50,542 bases of DNA from Rhizobium sp. Q54 (GTDB lineage: Bacteria > Pseudomonadota > Alphaproteobacteria > SMXS01): contig CAMDTB010000018.1 in the NCBI GenBank assembly GCA_945907245.1, positions 1-50,542 on the forward strand. Direction: 5' to 3'. How positions within the stretch are numbered: position 1 is the stretch's first letter; the number at the start of each line of letters is the position of its first letter. A model generated the notes under the pieces. It did no database searches. It had not been told where the DNA came from and saw nothing but the letters and a program-made list of their open reading frames with translations. Shown here one piece after another: positions 34,255 through 42,029 of this stretch. Both the position numbers and the translations under genes were made by a program.

Positions 34255-34755
34255 GCGACGGCGCTCAGCAAATATACATCCCTGACCATCGGGTGGAACT
34301 TTGCCGCCCCCGACTCTTTATCGCTGTTTCCAACGCAGAGGTGAGAGAATGCTACTCCGGGTGCGCGCAGAGTTCGACTACGGCTTCCAGTCGGCGACCC
34401 GGGTGCTTGCGTCCATCGGGGGCATCGTCCGGTTGCGGGCGGGACGCCGCCGACATCGCGTTCATGACCACCTCGAGCAACTGCGAATGCCGCAAGGTGG
34501 CGGTGTCCGTCGAGCAGACTGCGCCTTGATCTCCTTTGGGAGTACTCCGGCTGCGCGTTTGCGGTCGCGGCGCGGCAGGTGTTCAATAATTTCCAGTCGC
34601 CGGACACCGAACCGACTCGGCCAGCGACGTGGAGCGCGTCTCGGTCGGGCCCCCTCTATCGAGACGCGCCCCGATCTTCCTGCCCCGGCGCATCATTCAT
34701 GGTCTACCACGCTTCATTCATGGAAAAGTCAGGTTCCAGCGGCTAGGGTGCGCCC
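34255..34755. other. 500-base gap between ftsK and lolA, unexplained
   Basis: No recognisable gene lies here, although frames are open in several directions and composition is still GC-rich. The stretch holds imperfect direct repeats: TACTCCGG(G/C)TGCGCG occurs near 34354 and 34545, and TTCCAGTCG near 34386 and 34590. The most credible short frame begins at 34349 (MLLRVRAEFDYGF) but has no family. It looks like a decayed gene or an untranslated structured region. In many relatives ftsK and lolA are almost adjacent. Confidence 0.4.
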
Positions 34756-35406
34756 ATGAACCGCATTCTCGCATCCGCATTTGCCGCCGCCTTGCTGGTA
34801 TCCGCCGCTCCGGCGGGCGCCGTTCCGAAGCAAGGCGTCGAGACGCTCGCCACCACCGAGGCGCAGGATCTGGCGGCGGTCCAGTCCTACCTGAAGAGCA
34901 TCACCTCGCTCCGCGCCCAGTTCCAGCAGATCGCGCCCAACCGGCAGGTGAGCGCCGGCACCATGTCGCTGCAGAAGCCCGGGAAACTGCGCTTCGAATA
35001 CACGCCGCCGACGCCGATCCTGGTGGTGAGTGACGGAACGGTCATCACCCTGATCGACTACGACCTGAAGCAGGTCACCCGCTGGCCGATCAACGACACG
35101 CCGTTGCGGCCGCTGGTGCGCAGCGACTTCATGTTCGGCGAGGACGTAGAGGTGGTGGGCATCAAGCGTAACGCCCAATGGATCAATGTGGCGATCACCG
35201 ACCCCAAGAAGCGTGACGAAGGTCGCATGCTGCTGACGTTCTCGCGCAACCCGCTGAAGCTGACCGAATGGCAGGTGCTCGACGAACGGGGGCAAACAAC
35301 CATCGTCACCCTCGACGACCTGCAGACCAACCTCACCCTCGACAAGTCGCTCTGGACCTGGAAGGACCCGCGTCCCAAACGCGGGGGACCCCCGACGAAA
35401 AACTAG
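34756..35406 (+). CDS. lolA: Outer-membrane lipoprotein carrier protein LolA
   Basis: A 216-residue periplasmic chaperone that ferries lipoproteins from LolCDE to the outer membrane. The signal peptide covers residues 1-22 with cleavage expected after PAGA. The fold markers are LKSITSLRAQFQQIAPN, GTMSLQKPGKLRFEY and LVVSDGTVITLIDYDLKQV, standard for LolA. A LolB is not seen, in keeping with most of this class. Order ftsK-lolA-xthA is shared with related genomes, here spread by inserted sequence on both sides of lolA. Confidence 0.93.
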   Translation: MNRILASAFAAALLVSAAPAGAVPKQGVETLATTEAQDLAAVQSYLKSITSLRAQFQQIAPNRQVSAGTMSLQKPGKLRFEYTPPTPILVVSDGTVITLIDYDLKQVTRWPINDTPLRPLVRSDFMFGEDVEVVGIKRNAQWINVAITDPKKRDEGRMLLTFSRNPLKLTEWQVLDERGQTTIVTLDDLQTNLTLDKSLWTWKDPRPKRGGPPTKN

Positions 35407-35628
35407 CCGGCGAAAAATAGCCCGCTGAAAAAACCGGTTTTTATTCACTGATTCGCGTCATCCGTGACTGTACGTCGTTTTGCGCCCGGTTTATGTGCAG
35501 ACCCCGTCCATTTGATGGGCAACAGCTAAGGCCTTGATCATAAAATGCGAAATGAAACGCATATCTGTGATGCAAAAATAGGCAAAATCAGTGTTGAAAT
35601 TTTGTGACGGCACAACCAAATACATGCC

Positions 35629-35775
35629 CAGCGACGTCCTTTGCGGTGCAGTATCACATCCCCTCCCTTGGTGTTCTGCATCTGACGTTGCCGGTACCGG
35701 ACCCCCCTCCTGGTACCATGCGTAACAGCGCAGAGCCCGGTCAGGAATTTTATCTTGGCCGGGCTTACGCTTTTT
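35629..35775 (+). ncRNA. Candidate small RNA with two C-rich hairpin loops
   Basis: A 147-nt non-coding transcript is inferred. The outer stem is GCGACGTC (35631-35638) with GACGTTGC (35684-35691). Inside it GCAG and CAC (35648-35657) pair with GTG and CTGC (35671-35679), exposing loop ATCCCCTCCCTTG. Hairpin 2 is GGTACC (35693-35698) with GGTACC (35712-35717), exposing GGACCCCCCTCCT. The terminator is AGCCCGG (35734-35740) with CCGGGCT (35759-35765), then TACGC and five Ts. A possible promoter is TTGAAA (35594-35599) with an A/T-rich -10 near 35618. Both loops could pair with purine-rich Shine-Dalgarno sequences. The first loop shares CCCTCCCTTGG with the candidate at 24.7 kb. Confidence 0.65.
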
Positions 35776-35843
35776 CGGGGCATCAGCATCCGGGCTCGAC
35801 CTGATCGTCCCGGCCCCCTAAAACAGGGCGCGGAGGAACTCCC

Positions 35844-36434
35844 ATGGACGACGAAGACGACGACTATGATGGCCTGGACGACGACCAGCTCGCCGCGCTG
35901 ACCGCGATCCGCCGGCTGGGCGAGGTGGTCACCAGGATTCCCTGGTTCAGCCGCATCGGCCAGCCGTTCAGCGCCGAGGAACTCGACCTGGCGCAGCGCT
36001 ACCTGGATATGCTGGGCTTTCCCGATGCCTCGCCGGCACCGTTGGAAGACTGGACCGAGGCGGGCGACGCCGCCGACAGCACCGACCTCAACAGCGAGGG
36101 CTGGGAGGTCGAGGAGCAGCTGCGCGCCGACCTGAGCCGCGAGGCGCTGGCGTTCTTCGACGAGGAAACGCTGTCGGACACCCTGACCTACGTCACCGAA
36201 ACAGCCGGTCCGGTCGCCGTCGAGGCGATCGCCAGCGCCGCGTCGCTGTGGCCGGTCGAGGACGACGCGGTGATCGAGGCCGCCACCGGCGCCGCCGTGC
36301 AGGCCTGCTACCAGGCGGCGCTGGTGCTGGCCGCCCAGGCGGTGGAGGAGCATCCTTTCGCGCTCAAGTTCCGGCTGTTCGAGCTGGGCCGCTGGCCCAT
36401 CGGGCTGAGCGGCCGATCGTTCAATATTTTCTAG
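35844..36434 (+). CDS. Acidic conserved hypothetical protein
   Basis: A 196-residue strongly acidic protein beginning MDDEDDDYDGLDDDQLAAL. It contains a WFSRIGQPFSAEELDLAQRY segment, then mostly helices with a low-charge patch EAIASAASLWPVEDDAV, and a conserved-looking end (HPFALKFRLFELGRWPIG). I cannot name the family or infer a function. GGAGGAA lies 6-7 bases before the ATG. It ends 9 bases before xthA and is probably cotranscribed with it. Confidence 0.75.
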   Translation: MDDEDDDYDGLDDDQLAALTAIRRLGEVVTRIPWFSRIGQPFSAEELDLAQRYLDMLGFPDASPAPLEDWTEAGDAADSTDLNSEGWEVEEQLRADLSREALAFFDEETLSDTLTYVTETAGPVAVEAIASAASLWPVEDDAVIEAATGAAVQACYQAALVLAAQAVEEHPFALKFRLFELGRWPIGLSGRSFNIF

Positions 36435-36443
36435 AGGGCGATA

Positions 36444-37238
36444 ATGAGTTTGCGGCTGTCGACCTGGAACATCAATTCGGTGCGCCTGCGGATCGACCTG
36501 GTGACCGCGTTTCTCGAGCGCATGCAGCCGGATGTGATCTGCCTGCAGGAGACCAAGACGCCCGACCCGTTCTTTCCGTTGAAGGCGTTCGAGAAACTGG
36601 GATACGTCCACCACGTCATCGCCGGGCAGAAGGGCTATCACGGCGTCGCGATCCTGTCCCGCCGGCCGTTCGAGGCCCGCGACCGGCGCAACTGGTGCGG
36701 CAAGGACGACGCCCGCCACGTCCACGCCACGCTCGAGGGCGGCATCGAGGTGCACAATTTCTACATCCCGTCGGGCGGCGACGTCCCCGACCCGGCCGTG
36801 AACGAGAAGTTCGCCCACAAGCTGATGTTCCTCGATGAAGCCGCCGAATGGTTCACCGGCCGCTGCCGGCCCGACGGCAAGATGATCCTGGTCGGCGACC
36901 TTAACGTGGCACCGTCGGAGTTCGACGTGTGGTCGCACAAGCAGCTGCTCGACGTCGTCTCGCACACGCCCGTCGAAGTCGAGAAGCTGACGCGGCTGTT
37001 CGACACCGGCTGGCTGGACGCGATCCGCGAATTCCATCCCGAGCCGGAGAAGCTCTATTCCTGGTGGAGCTACCGGGCGCAGGACTGGCGGGCGTCCAAC
37101 CGCGGCCGGCGGCTCGACCATATCTGGGTGACGCCGCCGCTGAAGCCGCACCTGCGCGCGGTCCACATCACGGACGAGGCCCGCGGCTGGGAAAGGCCGT
37201 CGGACCACGTGCCGGTGACCGTCGACCTGGAGGTTTGA
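36444..37238 (+). CDS. xthA: Exodeoxyribonuclease III
   Basis: A 264-residue AP endonuclease/3'-5' exonuclease of the EEP family, used in base-excision repair. It begins MSLRLSTWNINSVRLRID; the metal-binding Glu is in DVICLQETKTPD, the catalytic Asp-x-Asn is in MILVGDLNVAPSEFDVW, and the C-terminal Asp-His is in RPSDHVPVTVDL. The DHIW segment and SWWSYRAQDWRASNRGRRLD block are typical of XthA. It lies in an apparent operon with the acidic protein before and the GNAT enzyme 2 bases after. Confidence 0.96.
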   Translation: MSLRLSTWNINSVRLRIDLVTAFLERMQPDVICLQETKTPDPFFPLKAFEKLGYVHHVIAGQKGYHGVAILSRRPFEARDRRNWCGKDDARHVHATLEGGIEVHNFYIPSGGDVPDPAVNEKFAHKLMFLDEAAEWFTGRCRPDGKMILVGDLNVAPSEFDVWSHKQLLDVVSHTPVEVEKLTRLFDTGWLDAIREFHPEPEKLYSWWSYRAQDWRASNRGRRLDHIWVTPPLKPHLRAVHITDEARGWERPSDHVPVTVDLEV

Positions 37239-37240
37239 CG

Positions 37241-37816
37241 ATGGAACTCGGTGCGCCCGTGTTGGAGAACGCCTTCGTCCGGCTGGAGCCGCTGGGCGAG
37301 GCCCACAGGGAACCGCTTCGCGCGGCATGCGAGGCCGACCGGGAAATCTGGGAAATCTATCCCTATTCCATGATTGGCATCCATTTCGACCCGTTCTGGA
37401 TTCGCATTCGCGCCGAGCAGCAGACCGGGCGCTGCGTTCCGTTCGCGGCAATGGCGGACGGCGCGTGTGTCGGTATCACCCGTTATCTGGGCATCGACCC
37501 TGTGAATCGCTCGGTCGAGATCGGTGGCACCTACTACCGCCCGGACCAGCGCGGCGGCACCGTCAACCCCGCCGCCAAGTACCTGCTGTTGGATCATGCC
37601 TTTGCCCAAGGCGCCCGCCGGGTGCGGTTCAGCGTCGACGCCATCAACGCCCGCTCGCGCGCCGCCATGCTGAAGCTGGGCGCCGTGCAGGAAGGCATCC
37701 TGCGCCAGGACCGGGTGTGCTGGACCGGCCGCGTCCGCGACACCGTGGTGTTCTCGGTGCTGGCCGGCGAATGGCCGAGGGTGCGTGACGGGCTACTGAA
37801 GCGGCTGTCTAAATAG
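37241..37816 (+). CDS. GNAT-family N-acetyltransferase (RimJ/YdaF-like)
   Basis: A 191-residue acetyltransferase of the Acetyltransf_3 group. It opens LENAFVRLEPLGEAHREPL; the central strand SVEIGGTYYRPDQRGGTVN and the acetyl-CoA loop AAKYLLLDHAF, then VRFSVDAINARSRAAMLKLGA, are the family pattern. The segment TYYRPDQRGGTVNPAAKYLL is close to a group annotated as acetylating small molecules or protein N-termini. Substrate unknown. Starts 2 bases after the xthA stop, so it is likely coupled with it. Confidence 0.87.
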   Translation: MELGAPVLENAFVRLEPLGEAHREPLRAACEADREIWEIYPYSMIGIHFDPFWIRIRAEQQTGRCVPFAAMADGACVGITRYLGIDPVNRSVEIGGTYYRPDQRGGTVNPAAKYLLLDHAFAQGARRVRFSVDAINARSRAAMLKLGAVQEGILRQDRVCWTGRVRDTVVFSVLAGEWPRVRDGLLKRLSK

Positions 37817-37959
37817 CGCGCGAAATGTGATTTATCTAGTCTTCGCAATATCAAGTGCGCTCAATTGAAAAAATCATAAAGTTCTTCCGATACAAGAACT
37901 TGTCAGTCGCTCTTCCACTATCCTGACTTCGCAAGCAACGGGGAGGCAGCCCCAATCGC

Positions 37960-38781
37960 TCAGAGGGCCAGCTCCATCCCGTCCCGCGACACCACCGTCC
38001 CCGGCCGCGCGGCCTGCGCCTCGGCGGCGACGCCGTCCATGAACGTGTCGTCATGGCCGGGGTCGTGATGGAAGATCACAAAGGTCTTTACCCCGGCGGC
38101 ATCGGCGAGCCGCATGCCTTCCTGCCAGGTAGAATGGCTCCAGCCCTTGTAGGTCGGGTACTCGGCGTCGGTGTAGGTGCAATCGTAAATGAACATGTCG
38201 GCGCCGTCGATCAGCCCGAGGATGTTGGGGTCGAGCCTTCCTTCGACCTGTTCGGTATCGGTGACATAGCAAACCGCGCGTCCGCCATACTCGACGCGGT
38301 AGCCGGTTGCCCCGTTCTCGTGGTTGAGCGGTGCGGTAAGCATCCGGATACCGTCGCCCAGGTCGAGCGTCTCGCCGGGGTAGAAGTCCCGGAACGTCAG
38401 GGTGGCGCTGAAAAAGTCCAGCTTCAGGGGAAACAGCGGCGGGCACATGAAGTCGGACAGCACCTGCTGGACGCCCGCGTCGGTACCGGCCCGGCCCGCC
38501 CAGATCCGGCACACCGTCTGCGGATTGTAGAGTGGGCCACAGGTCGGCAGGCCGATGACGTGGTCGTAGTGGAAATGGCTGAACATCAGGTCGAAGTCCT
38601 GCGGCCCCTTCATGGTGGCGGCCAGTTGCCGGATGCCTGACCCGGCGTCGAACACCAGCCGCCGGTCGCCGCACCGCATTTCCACGCAGGACGAATTGCC
38701 GCCATAGCGCGCGGTGTCGGGGCCGGAGCAGGGGATCGAGCCGCGCACGCCCCAGAACTTGACGGAGAAACCTGCCGCCAT
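37960..38781 (-). CDS. MBL-fold metallo-hydrolase
   Basis: A 273-residue metallo-beta-lactamase-fold enzyme. It begins AAGFSVKFWGVRGSIPCSGP, the opening of a phosphodiesterase-like subgroup. The first metal motif is HFHYDH at residues 69-74 (His69, His71, Asp73, His74), and later metal ligands are in TAPLNHENGATGYRV, YDCTYTDAEY and FVIFHHDPGHDD. Such proteins often cleave phosphodiesters or cyclic nucleotides. Its ATG overlaps the stop of the response-regulator gene by one base, so the two are made together, which hints at an output enzyme for the regulator's pathway (inference). Confidence 0.88.
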   Translation of the reverse strand: MAAGFSVKFWGVRGSIPCSGPDTARYGGNSSCVEMRCGDRRLVFDAGSGIRQLAATMKGPQDFDLMFSHFHYDHVIGLPTCGPLYNPQTVCRIWAGRAGTDAGVQQVLSDFMCPPLFPLKLDFFSATLTFRDFYPGETLDLGDGIRMLTAPLNHENGATGYRVEYGGRAVCYVTDTEQVEGRLDPNILGLIDGADMFIYDCTYTDAEYPTYKGWSHSTWQEGMRLADAAGVKTFVIFHHDPGHDDTFMDGVAAEAQAARPGTVVSRDGMELAL

Positions 38782-39470
38782 CAGGGACGCAGCCGGTAGC
38801 CACCGGCCTCTGTGATCAGGATGGTGGCGTTGGCCGGATCGCGCTCGAGCTTCTGGCGCAGCCGGTAGATGTGGGTCTCCAGCGTATGGGTGCTGACACT
38901 GGCGTTGTAGCCCCATACCTGGTCGAGCAACACCTCGCGGCTGACCGAACCGGCGGCGCGGTAGAGATATTTCAGGATGTCGGTCTCCTTGCCGGTCAGG
39001 CGCACCTTCTGGCTGCCCCGTTCCTCGTCGACCAGCACCTTCTGGCTGGGCCGGAAAGTGTAGGGCCCGATGCGGAACACCGCATCCTCGGACTGCTCGA
39101 ACTGGCGGATCTGCGCCCGCATCCGCGCCAGCAGCACGGCGAAGTTGAACGGTTTGATCACGTAGTCGTTGGCCCCGGAATCCAGGCCCAGGATGGTGTC
39201 GGCGTCGGTGGCGGCCGCGGTCAGCAGGATGACCGGCATCTTCAGGCCAGACTTGCGGATTTGCCGGCAGACCTCGCGGCCGTCCAGATCCGGCAGGCCG
39301 ATGTCGAGAAGGATGAGATTGTAGTCTCCAGCGCGGGCGCGTTTAAGCCCTTCGATGCCGCTCGAGACCTCCTCGACGGTAAAATCGTCGATCAGTGTCA
39401 GCTGATCGGCGAGCGAGCGCCGCAGATCGACGTCATCGTCGATCAGCAGCACATGCTTGTGTACGGACAT
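38781..39470 (-). CDS. OmpR-family response regulator
   Basis: A 229-residue two-component regulator. The receiver domain (1-120) has the acidic pocket LLIDDDVDL, phosphorylation site Asp56 in LILLDIGLPDLDG and the conserved Lys in YVIKPFNFAVLL. The OmpR-type winged-helix domain follows (RLTGKETDILKYLYR through LETHIYRLRQKLERDP). No histidine kinase lies next to it; its partner is elsewhere. It is the first gene of a two-gene unit with the MBL hydrolase. A perfect inverted repeat (39511-39534) in its upstream region, shared with ribA, is a candidate operator. Confidence 0.93.
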   Translation of the reverse strand: MSVHKHVLLIDDDVDLRRSLADQLTLIDDFTVEEVSSGIEGLKRARAGDYNLILLDIGLPDLDGREVCRQIRKSGLKMPVILLTAAATDADTILGLDSGANDYVIKPFNFAVLLARMRAQIRQFEQSEDAVFRIGPYTFRPSQKVLVDEERGSQKVRLTGKETDILKYLYRAAGSVSREVLLDQVWGYNASVSTHTLETHIYRLRQKLERDPANATILITEAGGYRLRP

Positions 39471-39510
39471 GGAGACCCCCTCCCAACCGCAGGAAACTGC
39501 TTTCCACTGT

Positions 39511-39534
39511 TATACGGCTTCTTGCCGCCGTATA
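39511..39534. promoter_or_regulatory. Perfect inverted repeat in the regulator/ribA divergent region
   Basis: TATACGGC (39511-39518), 8 bases and GCCGTATA (39527-39534) form a perfect dyad with an 8-8-8 layout. It lies 40 bases upstream of the response-regulator start and 9 before ribA. It could be a binding site for the regulator, or fold as a hairpin in the ribA leader close to its start codon. Confidence 0.5.
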
Positions 39535-39542
39535 TAAGTCCG

Positions 39543-40691
39543 ATGAACTGGACACCTTCATCCGCGCGCGATCCCGACGCAAGGCATGCCCTGCTGCGCC
39601 GCGTGGAGGAAGGATTCGCCGCCCTGCGGCGCGGCCGGCTGGTCGCGGTAACCGGCGATGGCGGCACCCTCCTCTGCCTGGCCGCGGAATCCGTGTCCCC
39701 CGAGACCATGGGCGACCTGAAGCGCCGGTCCGACGCGACGCCCATGGTGGCGCTGACCGCCAACCGCGCCGCCGTGCTGCGCATCAACCCCACCGGCGCC
39801 GACATCGTCCGCATGCCGCTCGCCTCGCATTTCAATGCCCGGCTGATCCGCTCGCTGGCCGACCCGACCCACGACCTGGACAATCCCATGCGCGGCCCCT
39901 TCGCCCGTTCGTGGGATCCGGTGCCCGACACCGCCCGCGCCGCCATCAAGCTGTGCAAGCTGGGCCAGCTGCTGCCGGCGGTCGTCGGCGTGGACGTCGC
40001 CGGCGTGCCCAACGAATCCATCCCAGCCGTCGCCGTCGCCGACATCGAGGCCTATGACGAAGTCGCCGCGGTAAGCCTGCACCCGGTGTCGTCGGCGCGC
40101 GTGCCGCTGCGCGGCGCCGAAGCGTCGCGGGTGATCGCGTTCCGGCCCGAGGACGGCGGCGTCGAGCACCTGGCCATCATCATCGGCGACCCGGACCCGG
40201 ACCAGCCGGTGCTGATCCGGCTGCATTCCGAGTGCTTCACCGGCGACCTGCTCGGCTCGCTGAAATGCGACTGCGGCCAGCAGCTGCAGGGCGCCATCGA
40301 GGCCATCGGCAAGGCCGGCAGCGGCATCCTCCTCTACCTGGCGCAGGAAGGCCGCGGCATCGGCCTGATCAACAAGCTGCGCGCGTATCATCTGCAGGAC
40401 GACGGCTTCGACACGGTCGAGGCCAACGAGCGCCTGGGCTTCGACGCCGACGAGCGGCTGTTCCTGCCGGCGGCGGAAATGCTGCGCAGCCTGGGCTTCG
40501 ACCGGGTACGGCTGATGACCAACAATCCGGACAAGGTCGCCGCGCTCGCCCGGTTCGGCATCGAGGTGGTGGAACGGGTGCCGCACGAGTTCCCGTCCAA
40601 CGCCCATAACGAGCTGTACCTGGCCACCAAGGCACGGCGCAGCGGGCATTACCTGTCGGGGCCGGGCCTGAAAGCCCGGAGCAAGAGCTGA
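39543..40691 (+). CDS. ribA: GTP cyclohydrolase II with degenerate RibB-like N-terminal domain
   Basis: A 382-residue protein. The C-terminal half (about 190-365) is a complete GTP cyclohydrolase II, the first enzyme of riboflavin synthesis: zinc ligands Cys231, Cys242 and Cys244 in LHSECFTGDLLGSLKCDCGQ with spacing 11 and 2, and the catalytic block LYLAQEGRGIGLINKLRAY. The first 165 residues look like a worn DHBP synthase domain (ALRRGRLVAVTGDGG and CLAAESVSPETM in register with RibB), but the acidic DDExRENE catalytic motif is gone. DHBP synthase activity must come from another gene. The stop overlaps the start of the transpeptidase gene. Confidence 0.93.
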   Translation: MNWTPSSARDPDARHALLRRVEEGFAALRRGRLVAVTGDGGTLLCLAAESVSPETMGDLKRRSDATPMVALTANRAAVLRINPTGADIVRMPLASHFNARLIRSLADPTHDLDNPMRGPFARSWDPVPDTARAAIKLCKLGQLLPAVVGVDVAGVPNESIPAVAVADIEAYDEVAAVSLHPVSSARVPLRGAEASRVIAFRPEDGGVEHLAIIIGDPDPDQPVLIRLHSECFTGDLLGSLKCDCGQQLQGAIEAIGKAGSGILLYLAQEGRGIGLINKLRAYHLQDDGFDTVEANERLGFDADERLFLPAAEMLRSLGFDRVRLMTNNPDKVAALARFGIEVVERVPHEFPSNAHNELYLATKARRSGHYLSGPGLKARSKS

Positions 40692-41188
40692 GCCTGCTGA
40701 TCACCGTCGATCGGGACGGCTGGCTGTCATGGGACGGCCACAAGGTCCGTTGCGCGCTGGGCAAGGGCGGCGTCCGCGCCGACAAGACCGAAGGCGACGG
40801 TGCCACGCCGGTCGGCCGGTTCAAGCTGCGCCGCGTGTATTTCCGTCCTGACCGGCTGGAGTCGCCGACCACGCGGCTTCCGGTCATCCAGCTGTTTCCC
40901 GACGACGCCTGGTGCGACGACCCGGACTATCCGACCTACAACAGCAAGGTGATCACGCCCTATCCGGCCCGCACCGAGACGCTGTGGCGCGACGACCACC
41001 TCTACGACATCATCGTCGTGCTCGGGCACAACGACGCGCCGGTGGTTCCGGGCGCCGGCAGCGCCATCTTCCTGCATGTGGCCGCGCCCGGCTACAGCCC
41101 GACCGAAGGCTGTGTCGCCGTCGCCATCGACGACCTGCTCGCCATCCTGCGCGAGGCGCGCAAGGGCGACGAGATCGAGGTCCTGTAG
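40688..41188 (+). CDS. L,D-transpeptidase (YkuD fold), probable CTG start
   Basis: An approximately 166-residue L,D-transpeptidase catalytic domain. The active-site pattern is HVAAPGYSPTEGCVAV with His130 and nucleophile Cys142; earlier parts GDGATPVGRFKLRRVYFRPD and YNSKVITPYPAR are typical of this short cytoplasmic-looking or periplasmic subgroup. These enzymes form 3-3 peptidoglycan cross-links or attach lipoproteins. The frame has no ATG, GTG or TTG between an upstream stop (near 40611) and the GTG at 40835, which would cut off 49 conserved residues. A CTG at 40688, overlapping the ribA stop as CTGA and preceded by GGAG with 6-base spacing, gives (M)SLLITVDRDGWLSW. No signal peptide is seen, which leaves export unexplained. 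Confidence 0.83.
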   Translation: MSLLITVDRDGWLSWDGHKVRCALGKGGVRADKTEGDGATPVGRFKLRRVYFRPDRLESPTTRLPVIQLFPDDAWCDDPDYPTYNSKVITPYPARTETLWRDDHLYDIIVVLGHNDAPVVPGAGSAIFLHVAAPGYSPTEGCVAVAIDDLLAILREARKGDEIEVL

Positions 41189-41310
41189 CCCTCATTGCCG
41201 CGCATCCAGCGTTTCAGATTTTCTCCCTGTCCCTCCCGCAATGTCGCGAGCAACGCGGAGCGATCCAGCCACGCTGGTTGTGGTTGCAAGGCGGCGATCA
41301 TGCCGCCGCC

Positions 41311-41982
41311 TCAGCCCCGGGCGCCGAAGATGGCCGAGCCGACCCGCACATGGGTCGCGCCCATCTCCGCGGCGCATTCATAGTCGCCGCTCATGCCCAT
41401 GCTGAGGCCGGCGAGGCCGTTGCGCCGGGCGAACTTGCGCAGCAGCGCGAAATGCGGCGCCGGCGGATCCTCGACCGGCGGGATGCACATCAGCCCGGCC
41501 ACATCCAGCAGGCCGCGGCACCGGGCGACGAACGCGTCGGTCTCCAGCGGCATCACGCCGCCCTTCTGCGCTTCCTCGCCGGTGTTGACCTGGATGAAGC
41601 AGGGCGGGCGCACCCCCATTTCGCCGCCCTGCCGGGAAATGGCCTCGGCCAGCCCGGCCCGGTCGACGGTGTGGATGACGTCGAACAGGGCGAGGGCGTC
41701 CCTGACCTTGTTGGTCTGCAGGCCACCGATCAGATGGAGCACCACGTCCGGATATTTCGCCTTCAGCGCCGGCCACTTGGCCTCGGCCTCCTGCACCCGG
41801 TTCTCGCCGAAATGACGCTGGCCGGCGGCGAGCGCCAGCTCGATGATTTCGGCCGGATGGGTCTTCGACACCGCAATCAGCGTCACGGCGTCACCGGTGC
41901 GGCCGCCTTTGCGCGCGGCCTTGTCGATCCGGGTGCGGACTTCGTCCAGATGGGCGGCGATCTGCGAGGCGGTCGGGGTCAT
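41311..41982 (-). CDS. YggS/PLPBP family PLP-binding protein
   Basis: A 223-residue protein of the YggS (PROSC) family, a single-domain alanine-racemase-like barrel that holds PLP and regulates vitamin B6 homeostasis without known catalysis. The PLP lysine is residue 40 in TLIAVSKTHP. Also seen are HFGENRVQEAEAKWPAL, HLIGGLQTNKV and the C-terminal phosphate-binding LSMGMSGDYECAAEMGATHV with VRVGSAIFG. The ATG at 41982 is chosen over 41997. Divergent from the ThiE-like gene. Confidence 0.94.
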   Translation of the reverse strand: MTPTASQIAAHLDEVRTRIDKAARKGGRTGDAVTLIAVSKTHPAEIIELALAAGQRHFGENRVQEAEAKWPALKAKYPDVVLHLIGGLQTNKVRDALALFDVIHTVDRAGLAEAISRQGGEMGVRPPCFIQVNTGEEAQKGGVMPLETDAFVARCRGLLDVAGLMCIPPVEDPPAPHFALLRKFARRNGLAGLSMGMSGDYECAAEMGATHVRVGSAIFGARG

Positions 41983-42029
41983 GCTCGGGCCTGTCAATTC
42001 CGCCGCCTGTATATTAGCGTCCCCGTCTG

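Noticed and set aside
34349-34759. Gene for a 137-residue protein between ftsK and lolA
   Set aside because: The frame overlaps the lolA start, has Arg/Ser-rich low-complexity composition and no recognisable family.
39471-39542. FMN riboswitch before ribA
   Set aside because: The leader is far too short and lacks the conserved RFN-element helices.
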